Shown here piece by piece: positions 17,240 through 25,714 of a DNA stretch of 64,000 bases. Position numbers and translations under genes: made by a program. Every line of letters starts with the position of its first letter. Position 1 is the stretch's first letter. This DNA is from Parapedobacter defluvii (lineage in GTDB: Bacteria; Bacteroidota; Bacteroidia; Sphingobacteriales; Sphingobacteriaceae): the NCBI RefSeq assembly GCF_014642075.1, contig NZ_BMIK01000021.1, forward strand, positions 26,345 to 90,344, written 5' to 3'. The notes under the pieces are model-generated. The model did no database searches. It saw only the letters and a list, made by a program, of their open reading frames with translations, and had not been told where the DNA came from.

Positions 17240-18391
17240 ATGGCAAAACAGAAGATTTTTGACACCGCTATACAACCCGAAACCGCTGTACTGGTAGGCA
17301 TTATCCTGCCGGATTCAAGCGAAGAAAAAGAGCGGGAATACCTGGAAGAGTTAGCCTTTTTGGTGGATACTGCAGGAGGCATTGTAAAAGAGGTCTTTAC
17401 CCAAAAACTTAACCACCCTGACCGGGCCACTTTTGTGGGCACGGGGAAATTGGATGAAATCAAAGCATACGTAAAAGCGGAAGAAATAGACATCGTGGTA
17501 TTTGATGACGAATTGTCACCTTCTCAACTCCGCAACATCGAACGGGAATTGAATGTAAAGATTCTCGACCGCAGCAATCTCATTCTGGATATATTTGCCC
17601 GCCGGGCCAAATCCGCGCAGGCAAAAACCCAAGTGGAATTAGCACAATTGCAGTACCTCCTTCCCCGTCTTACACGTATGTGGACTCACCTCGAACGGCA
17701 ACGTGGCGGCATCGGCATGCGGGGCCCGGGTGAAAGTCAGATTGAAAGCGATCGCCGGATGATTCTAAACAAGATCGCTTTATTGAAAGAACGGCTGAAG
17801 TCCATCGATCGGCAGGCCGAAACCCAGCGGAAAAACCGCGGACAGCTAATCCGCGTAGCATTGGTAGGATATACCAATGTCGGGAAATCGACAATCATGA
17901 ACCTGATCTCGAAATCGGACGTATTTGCCGAAAACAAGCTGTTTGCCACGCTTGACACTACCGTGCGAAAGGTTGTCATTGACAACCTGCCATTTTTGCT
18001 GTCAGACACCGTTGGCTTTATCCGCAAATTACCCCATCATCTGGTGGAATGCTTCAAGTCTACCCTAGATGAAGTCCGTGAGGCAGATGTACTATTGCAC
18101 GTGGTCGATATTTCTCACCCCAGTTTCGAAGATCACATCCGGGCGGTAAATGAAACCCTCAAAGAATTGGGGGCATTGGATAAGCCTACCATCACGGTGT
18201 TCAATAAAATTGATGCTTATCCGGGTGAAATGGAAGATTTTAGAAACAGCTGGATGGCGAAACACAACAGCCCGGCGGTATTCATATCCGCTACCGACAA
18301 AATAAACGTAGAAGAGTTTAGGAAATTACTGTATGATACCGTCGTAAACATGCACACGGAAAGATATCCGTACGACAATCTATTGTATTAA
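17240..18391 (+). CDS. hflX: ribosome-associated GTPase HflX
   Basis: HflX is a GTPase that binds 50S and 70S ribosomes and rescues or splits stalled ones. The N-terminal HflX domain carries the GTGKLDEI segment, and the middle holds the signature RGGIGMRGPGESQIESDRR. The G domain follows with G1 GYTNVGKS (210-217), the switch region ATLDTTVRKV, G3 DTVGF and G4 NKID. The length (383 residues) fits the shorter HflX form. An in-frame TTG at 17231 lengthens the frame by three codons, but the ATG at 17240 is the better start. It is followed after 70 bp by lipB on the same strand. Confidence 0.96.
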   Translation: MAKQKIFDTAIQPETAVLVGIILPDSSEEKEREYLEELAFLVDTAGGIVKEVFTQKLNHPDRATFVGTGKLDEIKAYVKAEEIDIVVFDDELSPSQLRNIERELNVKILDRSNLILDIFARRAKSAQAKTQVELAQLQYLLPRLTRMWTHLERQRGGIGMRGPGESQIESDRRMILNKIALLKERLKSIDRQAETQRKNRGQLIRVALVGYTNVGKSTIMNLISKSDVFAENKLFATLDTTVRKVVIDNLPFLLSDTVGFIRKLPHHLVECFKSTLDEVREADVLLHVVDISHPSFEDHIRAVNETLKELGALDKPTITVFNKIDAYPGEMEDFRNSWMAKHNSPAVFISATDKINVEEFRKLLYDTVVNMHTERYPYDNLLY

Positions 18392-18461
18392 AGAGCAAGG
18401 ATGAAAGGAATAAGGAATAAGGATGGATGGCGGACCGCTGAAAGCCGTAAGCCAATTCAAC

Positions 18462-19163
18462 ATGAATAAAAAAGTAATTTTCGAAGATTGGGGACTGATG
18501 GACTACCGGGAAGCCTGGGATAGACAGGAGGTCCTGTTTTCTGAGGTGATGGCTCAAAAAACGGCCAACCGTTTGGCAGGAAAAGCTTTCCCCACCACCA
18601 ACTACCTTGTGTTTACAGAACACCCGCATGTATACACACTGGGTAAAAGCGGCAAGCCGGAAAATTTGCTCCTGGATGACGACGGGTTGACAGAAAAACA
18701 GGCAGCTTTTTATAAGATCAACCGTGGTGGCGACATCACTTACCACGGCCCCGGGCAGATCGTGGGTTATCCAATCCTCGACCTTGATAATTTTTTTACG
18801 GACATTCATCGGTATCTCCGCACACTGGAAGAAGCCGTAATCCGTACACTGGCCGATTATGGGATCTCAGCCGGCCGTTACCCGGGATACACCGGGGTAT
18901 GGCTGGATGCGGACAACGCCCGGGCCCGTAAAATATGTGCGCTGGGCGTCCGGGCCAGCCGGTGGATCACCATGCACGGCTTCGCATTCAACGTAAATAC
19001 AGACCTCTCATATTTCAACCATATCGTGCCGTGCGGTATCGACGATAAAGATGTCACGTCCCTGCAACGGGAGCTGGGTACTCCACAGGATATCAATGCG
19101 GTGAAAGCCCTACTGAAGAGCCATATTGCGGCATTATTCGGGATGGAATTTTCAAGTTACTGA
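18462..19163 (+). CDS. lipB: octanoyl-[acyl carrier protein]-protein N-octanoyltransferase LipB
   Basis: LipB transfers octanoate from acyl carrier protein to lipoyl domains, the step before LipA. The signature INRGGDITYHGPGQIVGYP is intact, as are the catalytic Lys157 (ARKICALGV) and Cys191 (VPCGIDDKDVTS). I chose the ATG at 18462 (MNKKVIFEDWG); the upstream ATG at 18423 adds 13 residues without family similarity. At 233 residues the size is normal. The gene ends 3 bp from the stop of the convergent S41 protease gene. Together with lipA at 2327-3208 it gives the cell a complete endogenous lipoylation route. Confidence 0.95.
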   Translation: MNKKVIFEDWGLMDYREAWDRQEVLFSEVMAQKTANRLAGKAFPTTNYLVFTEHPHVYTLGKSGKPENLLLDDDGLTEKQAAFYKINRGGDITYHGPGQIVGYPILDLDNFFTDIHRYLRTLEEAVIRTLADYGISAGRYPGYTGVWLDADNARARKICALGVRASRWITMHGFAFNVNTDLSYFNHIVPCGIDDKDVTSLQRELGTPQDINAVKALLKSHIAALFGMEFSSY

Positions 19164-19166
19164 CAG

Positions 19167-20615
19167 CTATCTCAGATTCAACGGTGTTTTATTCAACGTC
19201 CGGGTAACATCTAGCGGCCGCGGATTTGAAAGATCCTTGTTAGCCTCATCTAATAACTTCACGCCCGGTAATTGCCGTCTCCTGCCGATATCCATCTGCC
19301 TCTGCATTTCCACCTGCATACTCGGATCGATGACTCCCAATGCTGTAGCAATAAGCGGATCCGAACGTGATCCCATGGGAGCAAAAGGAACCGTCTCACT
19401 GATCTGATAGTCCGGAGTTAGTCCATTAACGAAATTGCCGCCGCCATCTTTATTCTTGTACTTAAGGATAATCGGCTGGATACCCCAATCGTTCTCTCCC
19501 TCGAATTTTGGCGATGAGTTTTCAAACGTATAGGACGCCTCATCCTTACCATAGGTCTTTCCACCGATATGGATGACATCTATAAAAGGCTGAAGGTTGT
19601 TGATCAACAGCTCGCTGGCCGACGCCGAACTTTCTGTTGCTAATATAAACACCCTATTCAGCCCAAGATTCGTTGCGCTAACCAAGGGCTCATTAGCGGC
19701 ACCGAACATGTCGGCATAGGTAAGTGTTTCATCCCGGAAATTTGAATTAAAATCAAACTGAATGAAGGGACTGTTAATATCAAAACCCCGGTGAATCAAA
19801 GCGGACATCAGCGCGGCGATATCCACTGCCCCACCTCCGTTGTACCGCTCATCGATAATCAGCTCGGTTACTCCTGCCGCCTTAAAGCGGCCAAATGCGT
19901 CAACCAGCTCTTGCGGCTGATCAAGAAAACGGTTATAAAACAAATATGCGACCTTCGTGCCATCGTCAGTAATGATCACGTCTTCCATATGAATGGCGTT
20001 TTCCTGAAAACCTTCTACCGGCGTCAGCGAGAGTGTCCCTCCCTCACTTATGGTGTTCCCATTGATAATGCCTTTTGTGAGGGTAAAGGTTTCATTACCG
20101 ACCAAAGGCTCATAATCCTGAACATATCCGTCGCTCACGGTCAGCGCCACGCCATTCACCCGTGTGAAAATATCTCCACGCTTTATTCCGGCAGCATCCG
20201 CTGGCGAACCTTCGAGAACATACCGGACGGTAATACCCGCTCCATCTTCCCCAATCCTAAAAAAACTAAAGCCTAGTCCACTGGTCTTGATTACGCCGCT
20301 AAGTTCATTTTTCAACTCTTCTGCATTCTGAATCCAAGAAAACCGATCAGTTGGTGTATTCAACAAGGTTTCAAAGAAATCTTCCGGATCCAAATCAAAA
20401 TCAAGGTTCCGATCCTGCGGTATCGAGGTGTTCCAATAGTAATAGTACCGCATCGTATCCGCGATCCAACGATTGATCTCCGAATTTGTCACTTCTCCCG
20501 TAGGTTCTGGTTCGGACGTTTCTTTTTTCTTGCAAGAAGAGACGACAATAAGTGACACAAACATCACCGCCGGTAAAATCCGATTTACCAAATGGGCGAA
20601 ACGATTTAAAATCAT
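19167..20615 (-). CDS. S41-family C-terminal-processing peptidase, PDZ-containing lipoprotein
   Basis: This is a predicted envelope serine protease of the Ctp/tricorn type. A lipoprotein signal ends in VVSSC (about Cys28), followed by KKKE. An N-terminal helical region leads into a PDZ domain (about 110-200, with GLGFSFF and SPADAAGIKRGDIFTRVNG), which in this family gates access of the substrate tail. The peptidase core (about 210-440) has ELIIDERYNGGG and the Ser-containing ATESSASASELL motif, with the general-base lysine expected in the GGKTYGKDE segment. At 482 residues it is typical for Bacteroidota S41 lipoproteins. It is convergent with lipB. The substrate is unknown. Confidence 0.92.
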   Translation of the reverse strand: MILNRFAHLVNRILPAVMFVSLIVVSSCKKKETSEPEPTGEVTNSEINRWIADTMRYYYYWNTSIPQDRNLDFDLDPEDFFETLLNTPTDRFSWIQNAEELKNELSGVIKTSGLGFSFFRIGEDGAGITVRYVLEGSPADAAGIKRGDIFTRVNGVALTVSDGYVQDYEPLVGNETFTLTKGIINGNTISEGGTLSLTPVEGFQENAIHMEDVIITDDGTKVAYLFYNRFLDQPQELVDAFGRFKAAGVTELIIDERYNGGGAVDIAALMSALIHRGFDINSPFIQFDFNSNFRDETLTYADMFGAANEPLVSATNLGLNRVFILATESSASASELLINNLQPFIDVIHIGGKTYGKDEASYTFENSSPKFEGENDWGIQPIILKYKNKDGGGNFVNGLTPDYQISETVPFAPMGSRSDPLIATALGVIDPSMQVEMQRQMDIGRRRQLPGVKLLDEANKDLSNPRPLDVTRTLNKTPLNLR

Positions 20616-20668
20616 ACGTGCAAATCTTTAATCAAATCTAAGGAAGTCTGAACAAATTTCAAATGGAA

Positions 20669-21511
20669 TCAGCCAGAAGTATGCCGTGACACTGTATATG
20701 AAATACTAATTTCCTGTTCAAATAGCAGATACGACGACATTTCTGCTTCTCCCAAACCATACACCCCTGTTTCGGCGTAACGCCCCGCGATGATAATCTC
20801 GGTATCCCCGCGATGATCATTAAACAAATTGTATACCAGCTCGGGGTCATTGTTGTCCCGAGATAGATGGGACAGAAACAGGTGACTCAGTTTCGGCGAT
20901 CGATACCGCACAAACAGCTCCAAGGCTTCCGCGTTCGATAAGTGCCCATAGCCACTTCGGATGCGGTTTTTAAGAAAAAAAGGATAGCGGCCCTGCATGA
21001 GCATACCCACGTCGTAATTGGCTTCCAGGAAGGCCGCATCGCATTGACCAAAATAATTCACGACCCGTTCGCAGGCACGGCCAATGTCTGTAAAAACACC
21101 CACTGTATATCCGTCTCCGCTGATCAGAAAGCTGTGCGGATCTGCTGCATCGTGATATTTCCGGAAAGACGTGATATTCAGGCCGCCCACCGTCACCGTC
21201 TGCAGATCGGCCAATGGATATAGCAGCCGATCGGGGATAGCCAACCGGCAAGCAGCCCGTGTACCATCGGACAGGAATACGGGCAATTGGTATTTGTTGG
21301 CTAATACACTTAATCCCTTTATGTGGTCGGTATGTTCGTGAGAGACAAAAATAGCACGGACCTGCTGCATCGATAACCCCTGCCGGGCCATGCGTTTTTC
21401 CGTTTCACGACAGGATATACCCGCATCCACCAGAATTGCTTCACGGCCATTACCGATGTAATAGCAATTGCCATTGCTACCTGATGCGACCGAGCTGATG
21501 AAAAGAGGCAT
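20669..21511 (-). CDS. MBL-fold metallo-hydrolase (YycJ/WalJ-like)
   Basis: The metal-binding motif HxHxDH is present in SHEHTDHIKG, and the N-terminal MPLFISSVASGSNGNCYYIG is the signature opening of YycJ/WalJ-type proteins, which have been linked to DNA repair exonuclease activity or cell-wall signalling in Gram-positive bacteria. Further ligands are in FLEANYDVGML and the GHLSN and LSHLSRDNND segments. I start at the ATG at 21511; the ATG at 21538 would run into the preceding sdaA stop. The gene follows sdaA by 20 bp on the same strand and is likely co-transcribed with it. The biochemical role in Bacteroidota is not established. Confidence 0.88.
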   Translation of the reverse strand: MPLFISSVASGSNGNCYYIGNGREAILVDAGISCRETEKRMARQGLSMQQVRAIFVSHEHTDHIKGLSVLANKYQLPVFLSDGTRAACRLAIPDRLLYPLADLQTVTVGGLNITSFRKYHDAADPHSFLISGDGYTVGVFTDIGRACERVVNYFGQCDAAFLEANYDVGMLMQGRYPFFLKNRIRSGYGHLSNAEALELFVRYRSPKLSHLFLSHLSRDNNDPELVYNLFNDHRGDTEIIIAGRYAETGVYGLGEAEMSSYLLFEQEISISYTVSRHTSG

Positions 21512-21531
21512 TTCACAAAGTAATGAAAAAA

Positions 21532-22959
21532 TTAACATTCGGGCAAGCCCAGTGGAATATTCACAGCCAACCCTCCATCGGCGGTTTCTTTATACTTCAC
21601 ATTCATATCCTGAGCCGTTTCCCACATGGTTCTGACGACTGCATCCAGACTTACCTTAGCCTTATCCGGATTGGATTGCAGAGCGAGCTGTGCAGCCGTA
21701 ATAGCTTTGATTGCGCCCATGGTGTTGCGTTCGATACAGGGTATCTGTACCAGTCCGCCTATGGGATCACAGGTCAGCCCTAAGTGGTGTTCCATGGCAA
21801 TCTCGGCCGCCATGAGTACTTGCCGTTGCGAGCCGCCCAAACGCTCGGTGAGCGCGCCGGCAGCCATAGCAGATGATACACCGATCTCTGCCTGACAGCC
21901 CCCCATAGCCGCCGATAGGGTAGCACCCTTTTTAAAGATACTTCCAATTTCGGAAGCCGTGGCGATAAACCGAATAATCTGATCATCGCTCAACCCATCA
22001 TGAAACGTAATAAAATACTGCAACACCGCCGGGATGACCCCTGCCGCACCATTCGTAGGTGCCGTGACCACCCGCCCGAATGAAGCATTTTCTTCATTGA
22101 CTGCCAATGCAAAACAACTTACCCAATCCAGTGTGTACTGAAAACCGTTGCCCCCCGCACGAATAGCCCCTATCCAGCTTTCGTAATCGGCATAGGGCCT
22201 ACCCGACATCAACCGCTTATTGAGCTTATGGGCCCGCCGCTCTACCTGTAACCCTCCGGGCAGCGAACCCGCCGTATGGCATCCCCGGTAGATGCAGTCA
22301 CGGATGGTTCCAAACAACCGAAGGATTCCCTGCCGGGTATCTTCCTCCGGTCGCCAGGCCTGTTCATTTTCCAGTACCAGTTCCGAAATTTTGAGTCCCG
22401 TACGCATGCACCAAGCCAATAGGTCGTGTGCATTTTGTACGGGAAACGGCAAATCAACCTCCCGCTCCGTACCCTCCCCTTCACCCTCCTGTACCACGAA
22501 ACCGCCGCCGATGGAGTAGTAGGTTTCGCTGACCGCCGTTCCATCAATCAACAGCGCCTGAAAAGTAACAGCATTGGGATGGAAGGGAAGACTCTCTCCA
22601 GATAAGAATAGTACGTCTTGTGAATACCGAAAGGGTATTTCGTGCGATCCAGCCAGTACCAACCGTTGCTGCTGTTTGATCCGTGTCACTTTGGGAGCAA
22701 CCTCATCCACCGCAAAAGTCACCGGATCATCCCCACTCAACCCCAGCAATACCGCGACATCTGTACCATGCCCGATACCCGTCTTCGCCAACGACCCATA
22801 AAGCAGGATTTTGACAGCTTCTGTACGCTTAAGCAAATCTTTCTCTATCAGTTGATGCGTAAATTGCTGAGCAGCACGCCAAGGTCCCAACGTATGTGAA
22901 CTTGACGGGCCAATGCCAATTTTGAACATGTCAAAAACTGAAATCTGCTCTTTTTTCAT
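21532..22959 (-). CDS. sdaA: L-serine ammonia-lyase (iron-sulfur type)
   Basis: This enzyme converts L-serine to pyruvate and ammonia using a [4Fe-4S] cluster rather than pyridoxal phosphate. Both domains of the single-chain enzyme are present: an N-terminal beta domain with the substrate-loop [12 protein letters not shown] (about 15-26) and a C-terminal alpha domain with cluster cysteines in GGCQAEIG and in [12 protein letters not shown]. At 475 residues the length is normal for single-chain SdaA. The ATG at 22959 ([11 protein letters not shown]) is preferred over the ATG at 22974, because a TACCTTTG -7 box sits right upstream of the latter. The MBL-fold gene follows. Confidence 0.95.
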   Translation of the reverse strand: MKKEQISVFDMFKIGIGPSSSHTLGPWRAAQQFTHQLIEKDLLKRTEAVKILLYGSLAKTGIGHGTDVAVLLGLSGDDPVTFAVDEVAPKVTRIKQQQRLVLAGSHEIPFRYSQDVLFLSGESLPFHPNAVTFQALLIDGTAVSETYYSIGGGFVVQEGEGEGTEREVDLPFPVQNAHDLLAWCMRTGLKISELVLENEQAWRPEEDTRQGILRLFGTIRDCIYRGCHTAGSLPGGLQVERRAHKLNKRLMSGRPYADYESWIGAIRAGGNGFQYTLDWVSCFALAVNEENASFGRVVTAPTNGAAGVIPAVLQYFITFHDGLSDDQIIRFIATASEIGSIFKKGATLSAAMGGCQAEIGVSSAMAAGALTERLGGSQRQVLMAAEIAMEHHLGLTCDPIGGLVQIPCIERNTMGAIKAITAAQLALQSNPDKAKVSLDAVVRTMWETAQDMNVKYKETADGGLAVNIPLGLPEC

Positions 22960-22984
22960 CGGTATTCCATTCATGTATGCCTTG

Positions 22985-22992
22985 CAAAGGTA
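22985..22992 (-). promoter_or_regulatory. candidate -7 box of sdaA
   Basis: The minus strand reads TACCTTTG, a perfect TAnnTTTG match, 25 bp upstream of the preferred ATG at 22959. Transcription would begin near 22980. No well-spaced TTG element is evident. Confidence 0.4.
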
Positions 22993-23119
22993 TTGCTTTT
23001 ATTTCAAGACGACGATCCGGTGATATCTTTCAATTAATGCTTATAGTGCCTTTGTGAAGCGGGTGCCCAAAAGGAGAAGGAGAGATTGACAATTCTTTTT
23101 ATGTGCATGCAAAAACATA

Positions 23120-23150
23120 TTGTATATAAAAAGGAATTTACCTAAGTTTG
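23120..23150 (+). promoter_or_regulatory. promoter of the DUF5684 gene
   Basis: TTG (23120-23122) and TAAGTTTG (23143-23150) are separated by 20 bp, an excellent match to the Bacteroidota -33/-7 consensus. Transcription from about 23156 would give a 60-nt leader before the ATG at 23215. Confidence 0.65.
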
Positions 23151-23214
23151 ACTTGAATTACAAACAAATACTAATCAATTTAATTGTTTCACTTCATCAT
23201 CAAAACTAAAAATC

Positions 23215-23712
23215 ATGGATAACTATGGAAACTATGACGGCGTAAGCGGCGGTTTATTTGCAGGTATCGGCATCGTTGGGATGATTTTTTACCTGGCAGT
23301 GATCGTATTGTACATCGCCGGCCTTTGGAAAATGTTTGAAAAGGCGGGGAAACCCGGTTGGGCAGCAATCATTCCTATTTACAATATGATCATCATTGCC
23401 GAAATTGTGGGCAAGCCGGTATGGTGGGGTGTTGTTGCGGCGTTAGTACCGTGCGTAAACATCGTCTTCTCCATTTGGCTGATCAATCTGCTGATGAAAA
23501 GCTTTGGCAAGGAAGTTCCCCTGTGGACCATACTGGCACTCTTTTTTGGAATCGTGGTGTTCCCTATTCTGGGCTTCGGCGATGCTAAGTACATCGGGCC
23601 TACCGCAGCAGAAGCCACGGGGGGCAACTCATTTAATAACCTGAAGGGCGACTTTGACAACTTAAAAGATTCATTTGGCGATCAAAACAATCCGCAAAAC
23701 CCAACGGTATAA
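23215..23712 (+). CDS. DUF5684-family integral membrane protein
   Basis: A 165-residue protein with four predicted membrane helices: about 14-40, 50-65, 70-95 and 100-120. The segment WKMFEKAGKPGWAAIIPIYN is the family signature of DUF5684. The C-terminal 45 residues are hydrophilic and rich in Asn, Asp and Gly, with a short repeat (NLKGDFDNLKDSFGDQN). Function of the family is unknown. The downstream DUF2752 gene appears to overlap or closely follow it, a pairing of two small membrane proteins with a shared promoter. Confidence 0.85.
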   Translation: MDNYGNYDGVSGGLFAGIGIVGMIFYLAVIVLYIAGLWKMFEKAGKPGWAAIIPIYNMIIIAEIVGKPVWWGVVAALVPCVNIVFSIWLINLLMKSFGKEVPLWTILALFFGIVVFPILGFGDAKYIGPTAAEATGGNSFNNLKGDFDNLKDSFGDQNNPQNPTV

Positions 23713-24055
23713 CCTCCCCAGCACTCAATTTTTTGCAGGGGCAGTTTGCAGCCTGGAGGCTTCCTCCTGGCTGCAAAATTTTTTATTGCCCTGTCCATTC
23801 AAAGCACTGACCGGAATCGATTGCCCCGGCTGCGGATTCCAGCGTTCCCTGCTGGCCCTGCTCAAAGGCAACTGGGGGGAAAGTTATCACCTCTACCCAC
23901 CTACCGTACCCTTATTAATCGTGCTGCTGTATGCCCTTGTTAAATGGATAGGCGGTTTCGATAAACGGGATGTGGTATTGAAAATCCTGGCTGTTGCCTG
24001 CGGTTGGTTTGTAATTGGCGTATATGTAGTCAAGTTATGGAACGGGCATGGATGA
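23675..24055 (+). CDS. DUF2752-family membrane protein
   Basis: The family motif CPFKALTGIDCPGCGFQRS is present, with the two Cys of the CPGC core, followed by two membrane helices (about 75-90 and 100-120). The frame is open from a TTG at 23675, which would overlap the DUF5684 gene by 38 bp, but the first 30 residues look non-native. A start at the CTG at 23753, or another non-ATG codon just before the motif, is more likely, giving a protein of about 100 residues. Function of the family is unknown. The end is certain, the start is not. Confidence 0.7.
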   Translation: MAIKTIRKTQRYNLPSTQFFAGAVCSLEASSWLQNFLLPCPFKALTGIDCPGCGFQRSLLALLKGNWGESYHLYPPTVPLLIVLLYALVKWIGGFDKRDVVLKILAVACGWFVIGVYVVKLWNGHG

Positions 24056-24071
24056 ATGAGATCAGATTTGC

Positions 24072-24111
24072 GCGTTAGATTTTCGATTTTCGATTTTAGG
24101 CGTTAGATTTG
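24072..24111. repeat. short imperfect direct repeats upstream of the GHL10 gene
   Basis: GCGTTAGATTTT occurs at the left end and GCGTTAGATTTG at the right end, with two tandem copies of CGATTTT between. The block sits just before the start codon of the next gene and would lie in its leader. It is probably a simple low-complexity repeat; a role in expression is possible but unsupported. Confidence 0.4.
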
Positions 24112-24117
24112 CTGTGG

Positions 24118-25692
24118 ATGATGACATTGGAGATTAGTACTATTCGTATTTGCGGGGGCTTGCTTCTTATTATTTTCTTATCGCTCTTATTTTTCCCAGG
24201 CTATGGTATTCCCAATCCACCCCTGGACGTATTGCCCAAACGCGAACTGCGTGGGGTCTGGATCGCAACGGTAGTCAACATTGACTGGCCGTCTGCCAAT
24301 AACCTGACCACTGCACAACAAAAAGCAGAGCTGATTCAGCAGTTAGACAATCATCAACGGGCGGGCATCAATGCCGTCTTACTCCAAATACGGCCTTCTG
24401 CCGATGCATTTTATGCGAAAAGCCGGGAGCCGTGGAGCCGCTTTCTTACTGGGAAACCGGGGCAGCAACCCAATCCCTTCTACGATCCACTTGAATTTGC
24501 CATTGAGGAGGCACATAAACGCGGGATGGAATTACACGCATGGATCAACCCATACCGGGCCACTTTTGACCTGGTATCCACCAATACAACCGCTGATCAC
24601 ATTACCCGTCAAAATCCCGACTGGTTTTTCGTCTACGGAGGAAAAAAGCTGTTTAACCCGGGCTTACCCGAGGTAAGGGAATACATCACCGGGATTGTGA
24701 TGGACATTGTACGAAACTACGATATTGATGGCATCCATTTCGATGATTATTTCTATCCGTATCCGGAAAGCGGCAAGCCGATTCCAGACACGGAGACTTT
24801 CAGAAAATATCCAAATGGCTTCCGGGACGTGGGCGACTGGCGCAGAAACAATGTCAATCTATTGATCCAGATGGTTTCGGACAGTGTGCATAAGGAAAAA
24901 AAATACATCAAATTCGGCGTAAGTCCATTTGGTATTTGGGACAACAAAAAAGACCAACCACGTGGATCGGCATCTTCCGGTCTCAGCGGCTACCGGCAAC
25001 TGTATGCAGATGCACTGAAATGGTTGGAAGAGGGCTGGGTTGATTACATTAACCCGCAGATCTATTTTCCATTTGGCAACCCTGCAGCTCCATATGAAGT
25101 TTTGGCCGATTGGTGGAGCCAGCATGCCAACGGCCGGCACTTTTATATCGGCCATGCGGCTTACCGTGCCAATGAGAACCGGGAAGGCTGGCGGGAACGC
25201 AATCAGATTCCCAACCAGGTACGGTATGCGCGGCAGCATGCCCACGCGCAGGGAAGTATCTATTACAGTTCCAAACATATCAGCAATAATGCAGCCGGCC
25301 TTAGGGATTCGCTGCAATACAACCTGTACCGCTATAAGTCACTCCCTCCCAATATGCCCTGGCTGGACAGCGTTCCACCCGAACCTCCTTTCGGCTTACT
25401 GGCAACTGTTGCCGAAAACCGGACCTCTGTCATTCTCCACTGGCTGCCTTCAGCGCCTGCAGCCGATGGCGACGAAGCCTACGGGTATGTGGTGTACCGA
25501 TTCAATGAAGGTGAAGAGCTAAATCTGAACAACCCACAGAACATTCTGTATATTACGTATGACAGCAAGCAGCTGACGTATACCGATAACATGACCCGCA
25601 GGAATGGCTACTACCGCTATGTAGTAACGGCCATAGACCGTATAAAGAATGAAAGTACGCCTTCAAACGTACGGGAAATATATATCGAGTGA
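24118..25692 (+). CDS. GHL10-family glycosyl hydrolase-like protein (YngK/DUF187 type)
   Basis: The family signature begins with KRELRGVWIATVVNIDWPS and continues with GMELHAWINPYR and DGIHFDDYFYPYP, the latter two holding likely active-site acids of a TIM barrel (PF02638). An N-terminal hydrophobic stretch (about 10-28) suggests export. A C-terminal fibronectin-III-like domain (about 425-525) completes the protein. Family members act on, or associate with, cell-wall glycans, but the reaction is not well defined. I chose the ATG at 24118; the open frame also includes a TTG at 24109. The convergent GH3 gene lies 22 bp downstream. Both might work on peptidoglycan or other envelope glycans. Confidence 0.88.
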   Translation: MMTLEISTIRICGGLLLIIFLSLLFFPGYGIPNPPLDVLPKRELRGVWIATVVNIDWPSANNLTTAQQKAELIQQLDNHQRAGINAVLLQIRPSADAFYAKSREPWSRFLTGKPGQQPNPFYDPLEFAIEEAHKRGMELHAWINPYRATFDLVSTNTTADHITRQNPDWFFVYGGKKLFNPGLPEVREYITGIVMDIVRNYDIDGIHFDDYFYPYPESGKPIPDTETFRKYPNGFRDVGDWRRNNVNLLIQMVSDSVHKEKKYIKFGVSPFGIWDNKKDQPRGSASSGLSGYRQLYADALKWLEEGWVDYINPQIYFPFGNPAAPYEVLADWWSQHANGRHFYIGHAAYRANENREGWRERNQIPNQVRYARQHAHAQGSIYYSSKHISNNAAGLRDSLQYNLYRYKSLPPNMPWLDSVPPEPPFGLLATVAENRTSVILHWLPSAPAADGDEAYGYVVYRFNEGEELNLNNPQNILYITYDSKQLTYTDNMTRRNGYYRYVVTAIDRIKNESTPSNVREIYIE

Positions 25693-25714
25693 ATTGCGGT
25701 GCCGATTTTTATTT

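Noticed and set aside
18423..18461. Upstream start for lipB
   Set aside because: The 13 added residues have no counterpart in LipB proteins; the ATG at 18462 gives the family N-terminus.
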